NCBI RefSeq assembly: GCF_001602375.1
Contig: NZ_BCNY01000013.1
Coordinates: forward strand, 124,001-188,000
DNA length: 64,000 bases
Source of the DNA: Methanoculleus horonobensis
GTDB lineage: Archaea > Halobacteriota > Methanomicrobia > Methanomicrobiales > Methanoculleaceae
Reading direction: 5' to 3'
A program made the position numbers and the translations under genes. Each line of letters opens with the position of its first letter. The first letter of the stretch is position 1. A model generated the notes under the pieces. The model was given only the letters and a program-made list of their open reading frames with translations. It searched no databases and was not told the origin of the DNA. This document shows positions 45,741-52,383 of this stretch, piece after piece.

Positions 45741-46082
45741 TCACTCGGAGATCCCATCGAGAACCTTCTCGATCCTGTCCACCTTCGCCTCGATCCGCTC
45801 CATCGACTGCCGCAGCATCTGGAGTTCCCCGCCGGCCGCACCGCTCTTCTGTCCCGCCGCACTCGCGATCTGGTCTTCGATCCACTCCTTGAGCCTTACA
45901 ACGATGATGAAGAGCAGCGTCAGAACACCAAGATTAATGATAACGTAGACGGAACCGGCAAGCACGGCATTCAAGGAGTTCGAATCGCCAAACAAGCCGG
46001 CAATAAGGCAGCTGATCACGAGCAATGCAATAACGGCGCCCCACAGCGCCTTCAGGTAGAGTTTCCACCTATCCTGTCTCAT
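45741..46082 (-). CDS. two-helix membrane protein with coiled-coil tail
   Basis: A 113-residue protein of unknown function: basic N-terminus, membrane helices at about 10-30 (LWGAVIALLVISCLIAGLF) and 42-64 (GSVYVIINLGVLTLLFIIVV), then an amphipathic C-terminal coiled coil (LQMLRQSMERIEAKVDRIEK). The start overlaps the end of the ArsR-type regulator gene by 14 bp, so the two are translated from one mRNA. Such regulator-membrane protein pairs are common in methanogens; the membrane protein may hold or modulate the regulator (inference). Confidence 0.85.
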   Translation of the reverse strand: MRQDRWKLYLKALWGAVIALLVISCLIAGLFGDSNSLNAVLAGSVYVIINLGVLTLLFIIVVRLKEWIEDQIASAAGQKSGAAGGELQMLRQSMERIEAKVDRIEKVLDGISE

Positions 46083-46392
46083 CCTTTGACCTCTCTAACG
46101 ACACAATCAAATCCAGGTTCAGCACCACCTCAAACGGCACCGCCCGGTAGCACCTCCGGAGATACGGGGGTTCGTCCGACGTCCTGCTGTTCCCTTCCGC
46201 AAAACCGAGTTTCTCGAGCTGCCGGAGATAAATGGCGGCCAGCGGGCGCGATATGCCGAGTTCTTCGGCAATCTCGCGGGCATACTTCTCTTCGGCCGCG
46301 ATTGCCCCGAGTACGGCAAGTCGCTGCTCGTTCCCGAGCAGGGAGAGCAGCCGCGCCAGTTCGGGAAGGGTGCTGAAAGACAATGTCAACAT
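46069..46392 (-). CDS. ArsR-type winged-helix regulator
   Basis: A 107-residue transcription regulator. Residues 10-75 form a winged helix (ELARLLSLLGNEQRLAVLGA then YAREIAEELGISRPLAAIYL as the recognition helix), followed by a beta wing and a C-terminal strand-helix. No Cys metal-binding motif is visible, so this is not a classical metal sensor. The start codon ATG at 46392 lies within the right arm of a near-perfect inverted repeat (46391-46414), suggesting autoregulation with very short or no leader. Confidence 0.88.
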   Translation of the reverse strand: MLTLSFSTLPELARLLSLLGNEQRLAVLGAIAAEEKYAREIAEELGISRPLAAIYLRQLEKLGFAEGNSRTSDEPPYLRRCYRAVPFEVVLNLDLIVSLERSKDETG

Positions 46393-46414
46393 GTGTTAAT
46401 TATTTTTTACACAT
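46391..46414. promoter_or_regulatory. inverted repeat overlapping the start of the ArsR-type gene
   Basis: Arms ATGTGTTAA and TTTACACAT (8 of 9 positions symmetrical) flank a 6-bp A/T spacer. The first arm includes the regulator's start codon. It is a likely autoregulatory operator. Confidence 0.6.
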
Positions 46415-46912
46415 ATGAGTGTTGCGATACCGCATCCTGTATGCCGCCGGGGTCTCTATCGTCTCGCCACGCAGAGCGAAGGTAGTATGACCGAACGTAT
46501 CGGGGAACCAGACGTTACGTGGAGGTCGGGTTCGGGGAGAACTTCCGGGAGGCATATGCCGCGCCGGAATCGTCCGGTGGATCAGGATAGGTGGGTGTAG
46601 GAGATCCACGTTACGCGTTCTCCCCGCCGGCATCGGATCCGGCCTTATGCGGTTGATGGCATCTGCATGGGCATCGGCCGGACCCGGGGTATTCGGGGCA
46701 ATCACAGTACATGCCTGCGTGGTTTCGGCCGTGGATCTTCTCCGGTTCGCCGCACATGCCGGAAGCACGGTGACTGCCGGGAAGAACCGCTTCCGGCCCG
46801 ATAAACACGTTGCCCCTGCGGTGGGAATGGTTCCGCACCGACGTACAGGAAGTCGGCCCGGACGGGGATATATTGCTACGGCGGCCGCGGTAGGATCATT
46901 GAACCACGCGGT
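46393..46912. other. 520-bp intergenic region between the ArsR-type gene and tfuA
   Basis: It holds the operator at 46391-46414 and one candidate small Cys/His-rich ORF (46611-46757, minus). Otherwise no gene with a plausible start or coding bias is seen; plus-strand ORFs here overlap tfuA and look like chance frames. Confidence 0.45.
46611..46757 (-). CDS. candidate small Cys/His-rich protein downstream of tfuA
   Basis: A 48-residue ORF starting MCGEPEKIHGRNHAG and containing a dense metal-ligand cluster, CDCPEYPGSGRCPCRCHQPH: six Cys and one His in 18 residues, with further His on both sides. This density is hard to reach by chance in a GC-rich frame and resembles a small metal- or sulfur-binding protein. 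No Shine-Dalgarno or TATA is visible, and the frame also opens from a GTG at 46838, so expression is unproven. It is codirectional with and 155 bp downstream of tfuA, the last known gene of the thioamidation operon. No family recognised. Confidence 0.35.
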   Translation of the reverse strand: MCGEPEKIHGRNHAGMYCDCPEYPGSGRCPCRCHQPHKAGSDAGGENA

Positions 46913-47566
46913 TCAATGCATCCCGGGGAGATCCCTGATGTATTCGAGCGCGAGCAGCGCGTCCTCGCGTTTCCGGTCGACGGCATGCTCGTCGGCAAAC
47001 GTCAGAAACCGGGCGAGGTCGTCCGGGTCCGTCTTCCCTTCAGCCGCCTCGACGACCGCGTCGTAGGTTCGTTCCGGAAAATAGAGTGCCCTGGCGGCCT
47101 CAAGGAGCGACCCCGCCGCGTCGGCACCGATAACCCCGCACTCCAGTGCCCGCTGGATGGTCGCCCGGATATTCACGAGCGGCTCGGAGAGCGGCATGAA
47201 CGTCTCGGGATCGAAGAGGAGCGCCACCTCGTCGTCGGCGACGAGCCTCCCCTCCCGGTAGGCACGATAGATCTCCCCGACACCCTCCATCCCGAGGCTG
47301 TCGAGTTCCGCAGCCCGGAGCGCTCCCATGCTGGAGGCGCCGACGACCCGCACCCCGGCCCGGAGCGCGGCCAGGACCTCACGGTGGGCGACGGCGCAGT
47401 CCTGGAAGAAGACGCCGTCGATCAGCCCGATGATCCGGGCTCCGGCACGTGCGGCCTCCAGTATGTCGCCCCGTTTCGCCGGAGGACGGTACTCGGCGTC
47501 GAGGATCGTCCGGGCGGCCGCAAGGTCACAGCTGGGACCGAGGAAGACGACGACTTCGTGCGTCAC
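46913..47566 (-). CDS. tfuA: TfuA-like protein (McrA thioamidation partner)
   Basis: A 217-residue TfuA-domain protein. In methanogens TfuA works with YcaO to replace the backbone oxygen of a glycine in methyl-coenzyme M reductase alpha with sulfur (thioglycine); in bacterial thioamidation clusters TfuA has been tied to release of sulfur from a thiocarboxylated carrier (family knowledge, recalled). Seen are VVVFLGPSCDLAAARTIL, RGDILEAARAGARIIGLIDG and VGASSMGALRAAELDSLGMEG, the most conserved TfuA block. The GTG at 47566 has GGAGGT 3 nt upstream and overlaps the ycaO end by 41 bp. It is the fifth gene of the moeB-moaD-moaE-ycaO-tfuA unit. Confidence 0.95.
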   Translation of the reverse strand: MTHEVVVFLGPSCDLAAARTILDAEYRPPAKRGDILEAARAGARIIGLIDGVFFQDCAVAHREVLAALRAGVRVVGASSMGALRAAELDSLGMEGVGEIYRAYREGRLVADDEVALLFDPETFMPLSEPLVNIRATIQRALECGVIGADAAGSLLEAARALYFPERTYDAVVEAAEGKTDPDDLARFLTFADEHAVDRKREDALLALEYIRDLPGMH

Positions 47567-48740
47567 GGCACCTCCTGCCCATCCGGTCCTGATCCATCGC
47601 GTACATCTCCAGCCCCGGCACGATCACCCGGACGACCGGGATGCCGATCTCCGGCCGGGTGAGGTCGACCACGATCACCCGGGAGAGCCCGGCCGCATCG
47701 AGCCTTTCGGTGACGTGGTGGATGTCGGTGAGGAAATCGTCGCTGTCAAACGACGGCATCTGCGAGAACCGGACGACTTCGGACTCCGCGAACCAGTGCC
47801 GGTTCAGCCGTTTCGTCCGGTCGTAGCCGATCCTCTTCCTGACGTCCGCCGTATCGGTATCCTCGCGTGCACCATGGATCTGCGTCAGCCTGCTCTGCGC
47901 AACCTCCGTGAGCGCCCGGAGAACCGCGATATGGGCGCTCGTGTGCGACCCCATCCCGATCGTGAGGAGCGTGGGGTCTTTGAGCACCACGTCGTCGGCC
48001 ACCGCGGCCACCGTGGGGATCCCGATATCGCTCGTGATGTCCTTGAGGGTGACCTCGACGCCGGCGGCCGCGAACTTCGCGAGCAGGTCGGCGGCGAGCC
48101 CGTCGTCGATCCCCTCGATCCGGGGGCCGGTGTTCCGGGTCACCTCCACGAGCGACCAGGCGTCGCGCTCGACCACCTCCATCAGGGCGTGGAAGGTCGC
48201 CTCCTCGAGGGTGTTTCCGGAGGCAAGCCCGTTGGTGTTGGTCCGAAAGAGGCGGCCATAGGTCGCCGGGAGGGGGTGGTAGACCGCGTGGGCGGGAACG
48301 AGCACCTCCTCCTCCTGGACGATGTCGTATCCTTTGACCCAGGGAACCACGATGTCGGCCGGAACCCGGCCAGGGAGGATCAGGTCCGCGGGGTCGAGCG
48401 CGTTCTCCCCGGCCGAGATCTCGCTGTATCTCCCGATTACCGGCTCCCGGTTATCCATCTCGCCCGAGTAGCGCTCGATCCCCTCCATCATCGCCGAGAC
48501 CTCCGCCTCGACGGGGGTGGCGCCCTTGCCGTTGTAGACCGATATCGCTCCCGCTTCAGCGGTCGGCCGGATGCTTGAGAAGACCGGGATCCCGATCCGG
48601 TCGAGGTTCGTGATGTCGGCGACGCGGGTGATCCCCGCCACGGGGAGCCTCTCCCGTGCCAGACGGAGCGTCTCCTCGGGCGGAACCGTGCGCTGGGTCT
48701 CCTTCGCGTAGGCCTTCCTGCACGACTGCAGCCGGATCAT
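47526..48740 (-). CDS. ycaO: YcaO-type ATP-dependent thioamidation enzyme
   Basis: A 404-residue methanogen YcaO, the ATP-using backbone-activating enzyme for McrA thioglycine formation. Conserved blocks are IRPTAEAGAISVYNGKGAT, AEVSAMMEGIERYSGE (ATP/Mg ligands Glu...EG.ER), RTNTNGLASGNTLEEATFHA and LMEVVERDAWSLV. The C-terminus PVVRVIVPGLEMYAMD is typical of methanogen family members. The ATG at 48740 overlaps the moaE stop by 4 bp, and the 3' end overlaps tfuA by 41 bp, so all are translationally coupled. The McrA substrate is not in the window. Confidence 0.96.
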   Translation of the reverse strand: MIRLQSCRKAYAKETQRTVPPEETLRLARERLPVAGITRVADITNLDRIGIPVFSSIRPTAEAGAISVYNGKGATPVEAEVSAMMEGIERYSGEMDNREPVIGRYSEISAGENALDPADLILPGRVPADIVVPWVKGYDIVQEEEVLVPAHAVYHPLPATYGRLFRTNTNGLASGNTLEEATFHALMEVVERDAWSLVEVTRNTGPRIEGIDDGLAADLLAKFAAAGVEVTLKDITSDIGIPTVAAVADDVVLKDPTLLTIGMGSHTSAHIAVLRALTEVAQSRLTQIHGAREDTDTADVRKRIGYDRTKRLNRHWFAESEVVRFSQMPSFDSDDFLTDIHHVTERLDAAGLSRVIVVDLTRPEIGIPVVRVIVPGLEMYAMDQDRMGRRCRDARSRRLPRSQL

Positions 48741-49153
48741 GCGTCGCCCCCGTGGGACTCGCCCGGAACCCAGCGCTCGCCGCCCTCGCCGATCTCCTTC
48801 TTCCAGATCGGCACGCTCTCCTTGATCCGCTCGAGAATATACTCGCAGGCGTCGAAAGCCTCCTTCCGATGACCTGCGCCGACGACGATGAGGAGGATGT
48901 TCTCCCCGACCCGGAGCCTGCCTATCCGGTGGATGATCTCGACGGCCGCTATGGGGTATCGGGCAAACGCCTCGTCCCGGATCGTCTCAAGTTCCCTCAC
49001 CGCGACCTCCTCGTAGGCCTCGAGTTCCATAACCTCCGTCCCGCCGTCGTCCCTGACGGTGCCGAGGAAGGTGACGAGAGCGCCCATATCGGGCTTCCGC
49101 ACCCGGTCGATCACGGCATTCACATCAAAATCGTCTTCTGTTACGCCGATCAT
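48737..49153 (-). CDS. moaE: molybdopterin synthase catalytic subunit (MoaE)
   Basis: Large subunit of molybdopterin synthase, which transfers sulfur from MoaD thiocarboxylate to precursor Z. The 138-residue protein has ALVTFLGTVRDD, LEAYEEVAVREL, IHRIGRLRVGENILLIVVG, the catalytic region HRKEAFDACEYILERIKE and the Lys in PIWKKE. Tungsten/molybdopterin is needed by formylmethanofuran dehydrogenase in methanogenesis. The ATG at 49153 is preferred because GGAGGAG lies 6 nt upstream; the GTG at 49171 would overlap the moaD stop by 4 bp and is the alternative. The next gene, ycaO, starts inside its stop. Confidence 0.95.
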   Translation of the reverse strand: MIGVTEDDFDVNAVIDRVRKPDMGALVTFLGTVRDDGGTEVMELEAYEEVAVRELETIRDEAFARYPIAAVEIIHRIGRLRVGENILLIVVGAGHRKEAFDACEYILERIKESVPIWKKEIGEGGERWVPGESHGGDA

Positions 49154-49167
49154 TCCAGTCTCCTCCG

Positions 49168-49446
49168 TCACCCGCCCGCCACCGGCGGGAAGAGTGCGAC
49201 CTCATCCCCGTCAGCGAGGGCGAGCGTCATGGCCTCCGCACGCCGCACACGTTTGCCGTTGTGCATCAGGATCACGTATCCCCGGAGTTCTCCGCTCTCT
49301 TCAAAGAGCGCCTCCCCGGCCTGCTCCGAGGTCTCGGCGACCGCCGCAAGGAGCCGGCTCATCGTCGCCCCTTCGGGAACCTCGAGCGTGAGATCGCTCC
49401 CGATTGCCTCCCGCAACCGGGCAAAAGCCCTTACCCGAACCTGCAT
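49168..49446 (-). CDS. moaD: ubiquitin-like sulfur carrier (MoaD)
   Basis: A 92-residue beta-grasp protein ending in the diagnostic Gly-Gly (PPVAGG), whose terminal glycine is adenylylated and converted to a thiocarboxylate. Other conserved parts are VRVRAFARLREAIGSD and ALADGDEVALFPPV. The start at ATG 49446 has GAGGAGGGG 4 nt upstream; the longer frame from 49479 overlaps moeB and is rejected. It sits between its activating enzyme (moeB) and its usual acceptor (moaE), and upstream of ycaO-tfuA, making it the prime candidate for a sulfur donor to both. Confidence 0.95.
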   Translation of the reverse strand: MQVRVRAFARLREAIGSDLTLEVPEGATMSRLLAAVAETSEQAGEALFEESGELRGYVILMHNGKRVRRAEAMTLALADGDEVALFPPVAGG

Positions 49447-49457
49447 ACTTCCCCTCC

Positions 49458-50192
49458 TCAGCGCCCCCTGTTTCCACACGCGCTGCAGTCATCCTGCCGC
49501 TCTACGGGCAGGATCGCCGTCGTGGCGGCCCGCCCGTCCCAGATGAGAAGCCGGCCGGTTAGGAGATCGCCGATGCCGGTGACGTACTTGATCGCCTCGT
49601 TTGCCTGGACAAGCCCGATGATCCCGGGCGTGGTGCCGACAACGGGGATGACCTCCTCCCCGGGCGGGGCTACCGGGAAGATGCACTCGAGGCAGGCCGT
49701 CTGCCCGGGGACGATCGTCGTCACCTGTCCGTCGAATCCCCTGACCGCCCCGTGGATGAGCGGCACGCTGTTCCGGAGCGCCACCCGGTTGAGGATGTAG
49801 CGCGCCGCGAAATTATCGGTGGCGTCGACGATGAGGTCGGCCCCGCCCGCGAGTCGGGCGGCGTTTCCTTCATCGAGGGTTGCCCGGGTGGCAACGACCG
49901 TGACATCCGGGTTCTGCGCCCGGATCTTCTCGGCCGCCGACTCGACCTTCGCCCGCCCGACGTCGTGGTCGGCATGAAGCACCTGCCGGTTCAGGTTGGT
50001 CCGGTCCACGACATCGCCGTCGACCAGCCGGATCTCGCCGATACCGGCGGCGGCAAGGTAGAGGGCGACGGGACAGCCGAGCCCGCCGGCCCCGACGATG
50101 ACGACCCGGGCACGTCCGAGCCGTTCCTGCGCCTCCTCCCCGAAGAGCGCGACCTGCCGCCGATAACGTTCCGGTTCCCGATCCGTGAGCAT
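49458..50192 (-). CDS. moeB: MoeB/ThiF-family adenylyltransferase
   Basis: E1-like enzyme that adenylylates the C-terminus of MoaD/ThiS-type carriers. The 244-residue protein has the nucleotide loop GAGGLGCPVALYLAAAGIG, the Asp-containing LVDGDVVDRTNLNRQ with the catalytic Arg, DATDNFAARYILN, HGAVRGFDGQ, and two Cys pairs for zinc (CLEC and CSAC). No rhodanese domain is present. First gene of the operon. A TATA-like CACATAAAC at 50250-50258 on the minus strand gives a leader of roughly 30 nt. There are 11 bp between its stop and the moaD start. Confidence 0.95.
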   Translation of the reverse strand: MLTDREPERYRRQVALFGEEAQERLGRARVVIVGAGGLGCPVALYLAAAGIGEIRLVDGDVVDRTNLNRQVLHADHDVGRAKVESAAEKIRAQNPDVTVVATRATLDEGNAARLAGGADLIVDATDNFAARYILNRVALRNSVPLIHGAVRGFDGQVTTIVPGQTACLECIFPVAPPGEEVIPVVGTTPGIIGLVQANEAIKYVTGIGDLLTGRLLIWDGRAATTAILPVERQDDCSACGNRGR

Positions 50193-50376
50193 CTTCTCTC
50201 ACTCATCCTCGCTGTGGAGAGGCAACGTTCGCATCCGCAGATGAGTACGCAGTTTATGTGGTGTCCACGCCGATTTGAACGTTGTGATCCCACGAAACTG
50301 CCCCTGCCCGGGGTCTCTCCCGGCGGCCGCAACGGGAGAGCCGCACCCGCCACGGACAACCCTCCTCCCGGGAAAT

Positions 50377-50385
50377 GTATATAAC
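50377..50385 (+). promoter_or_regulatory. TATA box of the FemAB-like gene
   Basis: GTATATAAC about 60 bp before the ATG at 50441 predicts a transcript start near 50406 and a leader of about 35 nt with a GGTGAG Shine-Dalgarno-like site. Confidence 0.6.
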
Positions 50386-50440
50386 CTAGAGGATGGATAA
50401 TCCGAACGACCCTGCAGACAAGCCGGGCGGTGAGTAGAGC

Positions 50441-51469
50441 ATGACGATAGGGCTTATCGACGATGGGGACGCCTGGGACAGATTCGTGGACGAAAGCGCC
50501 TCCGGCCGCCTCTTCCACAAATGGGACTTCATGAAGATAACGGAGAAGCATACCGGCTTTCGGTTTCTCCCCTATGGAGTCTTCAAGGGCAACGAGGTGA
50601 TCGCCGTCATTCCGCTCTTCCGGAAGCAGACGCACGGGGTCAACATTCTCCTCTCCCCACCCCCTCTCCAGTCGGTGGTGCCGTACCTCGGGTTCGTCAT
50701 GGGCCGCCGTTACGATACCGCCAAGCAGAGCAAGAAGGAGTCGATGCTCAAACTGGTCGGTGACGACCTGGAGAGCGAATTTGCGGCCCTGGCTCCGAAC
50801 TACCTCTCCATGATCCAGGTTCCGGGTTTCATCGATGTTCGACGGTTTCTCAGGGAGGGGTACCATGCCCGGCTCCATTTCACGTATCTGCTCGCACTCG
50901 ATCCGCCGCTCACCGAGATCTGGAACAGTTTCTCCTCCAACCTCCGGACCAAACTGCGAAAGGTCGAGAAGAACGGTTACCACCTCGAGAAGAGCACCGA
51001 TCTCTCGATCTTCTACTCCACGGTCTCGGAGCGGTTCAGCGATCCCGACATGAACATCCCGATGATCAGCCGCACCTACTTCGAGGAACTCTTCCGGGCA
51101 TATCCCGACGACCTCGGGCTCTACTACCTCTACGATGACGAAGGCGCCGTAACGGGCGTGCAGGCAACCCAGGAGTACAAGGCCTTCACCCTCTGGATGG
51201 GGGCCCCGAAGATGACCGCGATGCCCGGCAACGAGTTTCTGCAGTGGCTGCTTCTCCAGCGGGCAAAGGATGAGGGATACCGCCAGATGGAGAACGTCGG
51301 GGCGAACAACGAGAACCTGAACCTCTTCAAGTCCAAGTTCAACCCCTCGCTCAACCTCTTCCTGGAGGTGAGCCGGGAAGACCTCATCGGCAGGGTTGCG
51401 CGATGGGCCTACAGCACCATCGCGAGCAAGGGTCCGGTGAAGCGCAAGGTCCTCTCCTGCATCGAGTGA
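50441..51469 (+). CDS. FemAB/GNAT-fold acyltransferase-like protein
   Basis: A 342-residue protein of the FemAB/CelD-like group with a double GNAT fold. Visible blocks are SGRLFHKWDFMKITEKHTGF at the N-terminus, the basic helix NLRTKLRKVEKNGYHLE, and the C-terminal GNAT segment DDEGAVTGVQATQEYKAFTLWMGA followed by GNEFLQWLLLQRAKDEGYRQ and ENLNLFKSKFNPSL. Bacterial relatives transfer aminoacyl groups to peptidoglycan; archaea here lack murein, so the acceptor may be a surface glycan or another amine (inference). Monocistronic, converging on the PIN gene with 14 bp between the stop codons. Confidence 0.85.
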   Translation: MTIGLIDDGDAWDRFVDESASGRLFHKWDFMKITEKHTGFRFLPYGVFKGNEVIAVIPLFRKQTHGVNILLSPPPLQSVVPYLGFVMGRRYDTAKQSKKESMLKLVGDDLESEFAALAPNYLSMIQVPGFIDVRRFLREGYHARLHFTYLLALDPPLTEIWNSFSSNLRTKLRKVEKNGYHLEKSTDLSIFYSTVSERFSDPDMNIPMISRTYFEELFRAYPDDLGLYYLYDDEGAVTGVQATQEYKAFTLWMGAPKMTAMPGNEFLQWLLLQRAKDEGYRQMENVGANNENLNLFKSKFNPSLNLFLEVSREDLIGRVARWAYSTIASKGPVKRKVLSCIE

Positions 51470-51483
51470 CGGGCCGGCCCTCC

Positions 51484-52188
51484 TTACCGGCGCGTCTCTT
51501 CCCGGCCTTCGAACCCGGCCAGCGCCGGCGACGGCGGTCTCCCGACGAGCGCCAGGGCATCGGATATCCTGTCGGTGATCGTAAGAGCGCCGCCGGTTCT
51601 CTCCCGGTACTCCCGTACGAGGTAGGCAGCGTGGTTGCGATACGTCCGGTCCCGGGTGATGAAGAACAGGTCTTCCTCGAGGTTGGCAAGCAGCGTCTCC
51701 CAGATGAGCTCGTCGCCGATGGTATCCGTCCCCGTGCTCTTTGGCGGGTTACCGAGAAGCTTGCGGCGGTGAGCCCGCGTAACGAGTTCGTCGGTTCGGC
51801 GATAGACCTGCACGGCAGGATCCCCGAATAGGGCGGTGAACGCCCGGGCAACCGGATCGGCGGCGGGATCTGTGATCATGATCTCGATATCGCTGTAGAG
51901 GGCGCCGATAGCCCTGTCGTACTCTATAGCGGCACGCTGCAGCTCTGCTGCATTCGGGTAGCCACGCATGATGGACGGCAGACGAATCTCGCCTGCCTCC
52001 CGCCTCCGCAGATCGTCCGCGATCCGGTCGAGGATACGCGACCGGTTGCGGAGGAACTCGTCGATGATGATGTCGGGGAAGACAAGGTGCTCCGCCAGCG
52101 CACCGAGATCCGCAACGATCTCTTCCGGATCCTCGCCGGCCTCGTAGAGTTCGAGAAAGAGATTCGTATCGATACATATCGCAGTCAT
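51484..52188 (-). CDS. PIN-like nuclease domain protein (DUF4935-type)
   Basis: A 234-residue predicted RNase. Four acidic clusters of the PIN fold are visible: CIDTNLFLELYEAG (first Asp), IIDEFLRNRSR (Glu), GTDTIGDELIWETLL (Asp/Glu) and FFITRDRTY (last Asp). This pattern fits the PIN_8/DUF4935 group rather than small VapC toxins, and no antitoxin gene is adjacent. The ATG at 52188 is chosen over 52242 because the PIN core begins immediately there, GGTGG precedes it, and a TATA-like CATTATC lies about 30 bp upstream. Confidence 0.82.
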   Translation of the reverse strand: MTAICIDTNLFLELYEAGEDPEEIVADLGALAEHLVFPDIIIDEFLRNRSRILDRIADDLRRREAGEIRLPSIMRGYPNAAELQRAAIEYDRAIGALYSDIEIMITDPAADPVARAFTALFGDPAVQVYRRTDELVTRAHRRKLLGNPPKSTGTDTIGDELIWETLLANLEEDLFFITRDRTYRNHAAYLVREYRERTGGALTITDRISDALALVGRPPSPALAGFEGREETRR

Positions 52189-52348
52189 ACCACCGTCGAA
52201 GATGCCGCAGGGCGAGATAATGGTATCCGGAGCCGCCGTCATTAGCGAGTGTACCGACCGTCCAGGCAGACAGGGCGGACCCGGGAGCTATAAAAATCCT
52301 TTATTTTCCAGGAATATCAGCAACAATGCCGAATCAAAATGCTTAAGG

Positions 52349-52356
52349 ATTATATC
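52349..52356 (+). promoter_or_regulatory. TATA box of the hybrid sensor kinase gene
   Basis: ATTATATC centred near 52352 predicts initiation at about 52377, 7 nt before the ATG at 52384, which argues against the upstream start codons at 52339 and 52372. Confidence 0.55.
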
Positions 52357-52383
52357 GCCCATCACTCCATAATGGGGTGGTGC

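Noticed and set aside
46647-47066. A 139-codon plus-strand ORF overlapping the 3' end of tfuA
   Set aside because: Ser/Ala-rich frame without homology, mostly antisense to tfuA, no promoter or Shine-Dalgarno.
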